Assembly (NCBI GenBank): GCA_023525715.1
Contig: JAKNSD010000060.1
Span: 62,001-126,000, forward strand
Direction of reading: 5' to 3'
DNA: 64,000 bases
Source of the DNA: Cichorium intybus
Taxonomy: Eukaryota; Streptophyta; Magnoliopsida; Asterales; Asteraceae
The notes under the pieces were generated by a model that was given only the letters and a program-made list of their open reading frames with translations, was not told where the DNA came from and did no database searches. The position numbers were made by a program, and so were the translations under genes. This document shows positions 61,105 through 64,000 of the stretch, piece after piece (the stretch's first letter is position 1; the number at the start of each line of letters is the position of its first letter).

Positions 61105-62740
61105 GTCGAATATTCATTTGATTTTGAAGCATGCGTTGCCTGATTTTTATATTCTAAAGTTTCCTTTTTGAAATGATTATCTCTGTGCCTCAATTGGGAA
61201 TCTCCCAATTATTAAAATTATACCGATGTCTCTTAGATCCACAGACCCAATTAGTTCAAATATCAATTGGGATGTATGAAATGGCCCGATGAAGTTAATT
61301 GGTACGAGATCAAAATATAATGCTTATCATAGATTTCTTATTTTGAAAAGTAATCCACTTAATTGTAATGCTATCATAGACAAATAATGTATTTGTTCTG
61401 AAGCATTTGAAATTTCCAAACTAGATTTCGATATCGTTTCCTAAAAAGCCAGTTAAATCAACTTCACATAATGAAGGTTGTAAAAATAGACTACAACAAC
61501 AAAAGGGTAAACATTTCAGAAACTTTAGTCCATTCATACATTGTTTTCAATTTTTAAATCTTGGAGTTGTTGTGTGCATTGATTGTTCGCTGAAGAAACA
61601 GATAACATAAATGACAATGTACTTTGGACCTTCTTACAACAGCAATCCCACTGATTACTAAAAACATATGTGAAAATTTTTTGTCCTTTTGAAAGAATTG
61701 TAAAATGTAGTCAGTTTTGGATCTTTTGCAAGTAATGGCAACATACTAACATTGACAGATTTTGTCGTTTTGAAAGATTTAAAAAAGTTTGACAGATTTG
61801 CTCCTTTTGACAAATTTTATAACTTGGATAGTTTTCATCCGTTTGAAAAGAAAATTACAATCTGGGGAAATGTCCGAGTAATATTTATAGTACAATTGCT
61901 AAATTATGTTATATAATGATATTTTGCAGGGGTAGAATGGGTATTCTTTTCTCCATATAAGTTTCTGTTCCCTGGTAAATCATTCTTCGCTTTTGGTTAC
62001 GTGTTTTCTCATGGGGTAGAGGTATGCATTATGGAAAGCTGGAATCGTGAGGCGTTGAAAACGTAACTCACAACCCCTTTATGCAATGTGAGTTGTACCA
62101 TGTAGGAAAAGAGTTGTACATTATGGAATATTAAAAATCATGTTTTCATATTTGAAAGGTATAATGGTATTGTGGATGACCTTATTCTCTTTGTAGTTTG
62201 CATTTGAGAAGAAAAAGAACAAGGTCAAAGGTCAACGGTTGGTCTTTAACTCCATGGATATAACAGAGGTTTCAATCATTCATCGTCTGCGCATTGTGTT
62301 ATTGGCGATATGATTACTCTCTTCATTCAGTTCTTGTCGTTCAGTAGTTTACTTTATTTCTTTCATATATCTTCACTTGGTAAGCAATATATTTATAAAA
62401 GTTATTAAATTTTTTTCTGTATTTGCATAAACTATGGGGTTTTTTTTTGTGATAAAGGTTCTTGAGAATTTTTCCACAACATTCAAAAGAAGGGTGCGAT
62501 TCGAAGAAAAAAGGCAGGCCAATCAAAAAGGGTAAACATTTTAAACTTTAATTGGAAGAATTCACGATTGAGTAAAGTTCTTATTGAAAACTTTCGTTTT
62601 ATACCAGTAAGGTACTAACTTCTTGATTGTCGGTTTTAAGTCTCGGAGTCGGTTCTTTAAGAAAATAGCTGCTATCATCAGTTCAATCAAAATTCTTGGC
62701 AATCTGAGAGGTATGTTTCTTGCTCACTTTTTAGGACCCC
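61105..62740. other. Intergenic, nothing assigned
   Basis: AT-rich with scattered short exon-like pieces (around 61930-62030 and 62190-62270) that I could not match to any family. Confidence 0.35.
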
Positions 62741-62744
62741 TAGA

Positions 62745-63066
62745 GACTAGAAAACAACGCAACGCAAGAAACAAAGAAATGACGAAAGGTAATCAGTAGG
62801 ACCCACGAGCAATAAAAAAACCCGTGCATAGCACTCTTTAACCTCTTTGTATTACAGAATCCGCGAAATGAAAACACCACGACACATCCCGACCGACTCA
62901 ACGAGCTTGGCCACCCCAAGAACGAAAACCCCAAAAGAAGACGATCGAGAGGAAAACGCCAACCCAAGGATTTAAACTGATCGGCCCCAAATTTCTCCTT
63001 AAAGAGTCGCTCACATTTATACGAGAAACAAACGGACCCGTGCGGAGCACGGAGTCCCACTCGTTG
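62745..63066 (+). mobile_element. Possible Helitron 3' end
   Basis: CCGTGCGGAGCACGG (63038-63052) forms a hairpin followed after about 6 bases by CACTCGT, a mutated form of the CTAGT Helitron end. A second CCCGTGCATAGCAC hairpin lies at 62821-62834. The segment has a base composition unlike its flanks. No 5' TC end was assigned. Confidence 0.35.
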
Positions 63067-63069
63067 TAT

Positions 63070-63650
63070 GCTTAATTCAAGGGGAGTGATTTGTAAGCCA
63101 CAATCTTTATCCATACACAATAAACATAATAATTTGATGTTTTTTTATGTAAATTGTATAACCTCACTAAAACATATATTATTATGTATGAATAAAAATT
63201 GTTGTGTACAAAATCACTTTCCATCCATGAATCTTGTTTAGGCAGAAATATCTGTATTTCTTTTGGTTGAATTGCTTCTATTATATATATCGTTAGTAAG
63301 TTAGTAGATACATAAAAACAAGAATTCAATTGCACAAATTATGGAAAATATTTTATTTAGCTAAGATTTTTTCTCCGTTTTGGTTTTAAATCTTGATATA
63401 GTTTTAGTTTTATTTAATTTTTGGGGTTTGGTCTGATCTTACAACGAAACCAGGCTTTAGACACAATCACATGTAGCAAATGTTATTTTATCTTCGACTA
63501 AAAACATAACTTTTGAAATATAGGAGGACCATATGTGATATATGTAATTGACTTTTTTTTGGATAAATTAACAAAAAAACAAAAATACAACCCGTCCGGT
63601 GTGACGAAATGGGTGATTATCCGAGTGCACACATTGCTTTATTCTACAAC
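63070..63650. other. Intergenic, upstream of NFS1
   Basis: AT-rich. It contains a minus-strand 87-codon ORF without motifs. Confidence 0.4.
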
Positions 63651-63671
63651 CAGGAACGGCTCTGAACACGC

Positions 63672-63677
63672 CACGTG
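63672..63677 (+). promoter_or_regulatory. G-box CACGTG upstream of NFS1
   Basis: CACGTG in GCCACGTGTAAC, 126 bases before the NFS1 ATG. It is the core of bZIP/bHLH (light, ABA) response sites and is a single copy. Confidence 0.45.
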
Positions 63678-63802
63678 TAACATCTTTCATCCGTGAGTCG
63701 GTGACCGTCATCAGGTCTGTATCCCTAGATTGTTTCCCAATTTCTGCAATCGCATTCCGAACGAGTTACAGAACCAAAATCCACAGACCTACTAACCGAG
63801 TA

Positions 63803-64000
63803 ATGGCCTCCAAGTTTCTCGCAGCCGCCGTCCGCCGATCAATATCCCCCAGAATCCTGACACCCATCCGCCCTCTCTCCACAAGCGCGGCGGCCGTGGC
63901 AGAACCCTACGATGAGACGGCCGGAATCTCAATGAAAGGGGTAAAAATCTCAGGAAGACCACTCTACCTAGATATGCAAGCTACTTCCCCAGTTGACCCT
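63803..64000 (+). CDS. NFS1: Cysteine desulfurase, mitochondrial (partial, N-terminus)
   Basis: The first 66 codons, cut by the window end. MASKFLAAAVRRSISPRILT and the following IRPLSTSAAA are an Arg/Ser-rich mitochondrial presequence. It continues with GISMKGVKISGRPLYLDMQA and TSPVDP, the conserved start of the mature NFS1 enzyme in plants (LYLDMQATTPVDPRV in relatives). NFS1 takes sulfur from cysteine using PLP and hands it to the ISU scaffold for iron-sulfur cluster assembly. The catalytic Lys and Cys lie beyond the window. The start codon follows a leader with an upstream G-box. Confidence 0.92.
   Translation, partial: MASKFLAAAVRRSISPRILTPIRPLSTSAAAVAEPYDETAGISMKGVKISGRPLYLDMQATSPVDP

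Overview
The window is nuclear DNA of a flowering plant. The evidence is intron-bearing plant genes (a COX6A-like cytochrome oxidase subunit, the start of an NFS1-like cysteine desulfurase), a TTTAGGG-type telomere-like tract, plant SINEs, a plant L1-type LINE with an RRM/DUF4283-like ORF1, and plant Ty1/copia and Ty3 debris. The style of the repeats suggests an asterid, possibly Asteraceae, but that is a guess. Most of the window is mobile DNA and gene debris. Only four genes look intact or intact as far as they are seen: an SMI1/KNR4-like gene (43196-44365, +), COX6A (47777-48644, +), an acidic single-span membrane protein (50163-51017, -) and NFS1 (63803 to the window end, +).

Layout. 1-7.3 kb: a foldback element, a TIR element, TA-microsatellite-flanked elements and a PHD-finger pseudogene. 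7.3-12.9 kb: AT-rich intergenic DNA with SINE fragments, a hAT-type MITE and one myosin exon relic. 12.9-26.4 kb: one nested locus. A full-length LINE (12941-26370, with 13-14 bp target duplications) is split by a 7.6-kb LTR retrotransposon (17851-25461, 5-bp duplication GTTCA, both LTRs 1788 bp). 26.4-28.9 kb: mostly unassigned. 28.9-43 kb: a dense run of elements separated by long (TA)n arrays, including two head-to-head Helitrons and fragments of a Ty3 gag and a CHY zinc-finger ligase. 43-52 kb: three genes, a SINE and a PIF/Harbinger-like element directly upstream of COX6A. 52-63 kb: a broken copia element split by a probable solo LTR, then pseudogene exons of an ABCG24/28-type transporter, an acetyl-CoA synthetase and a succinate/fumarate carrier. 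63.8 kb: NFS1.

The main discovery candidate is the LTR retrotransposon. On its own (-) strand it has a PBS matching initiator-Met tRNA and a polypurine tract, but no recognisable gag-pol. Its 4.0-kb interior instead carries, in antisense (+), an intron-containing gene for an RKD-like RWP-RK transcription factor. This copy has frame lesions, yet the arrangement (a gametophyte-type regulator gene inside a mobile element, opposite to the element) is unusual. A second theme is the association of about a dozen elements, several with captured gene-like sequence, with seventeen long TA dinucleotide arrays.
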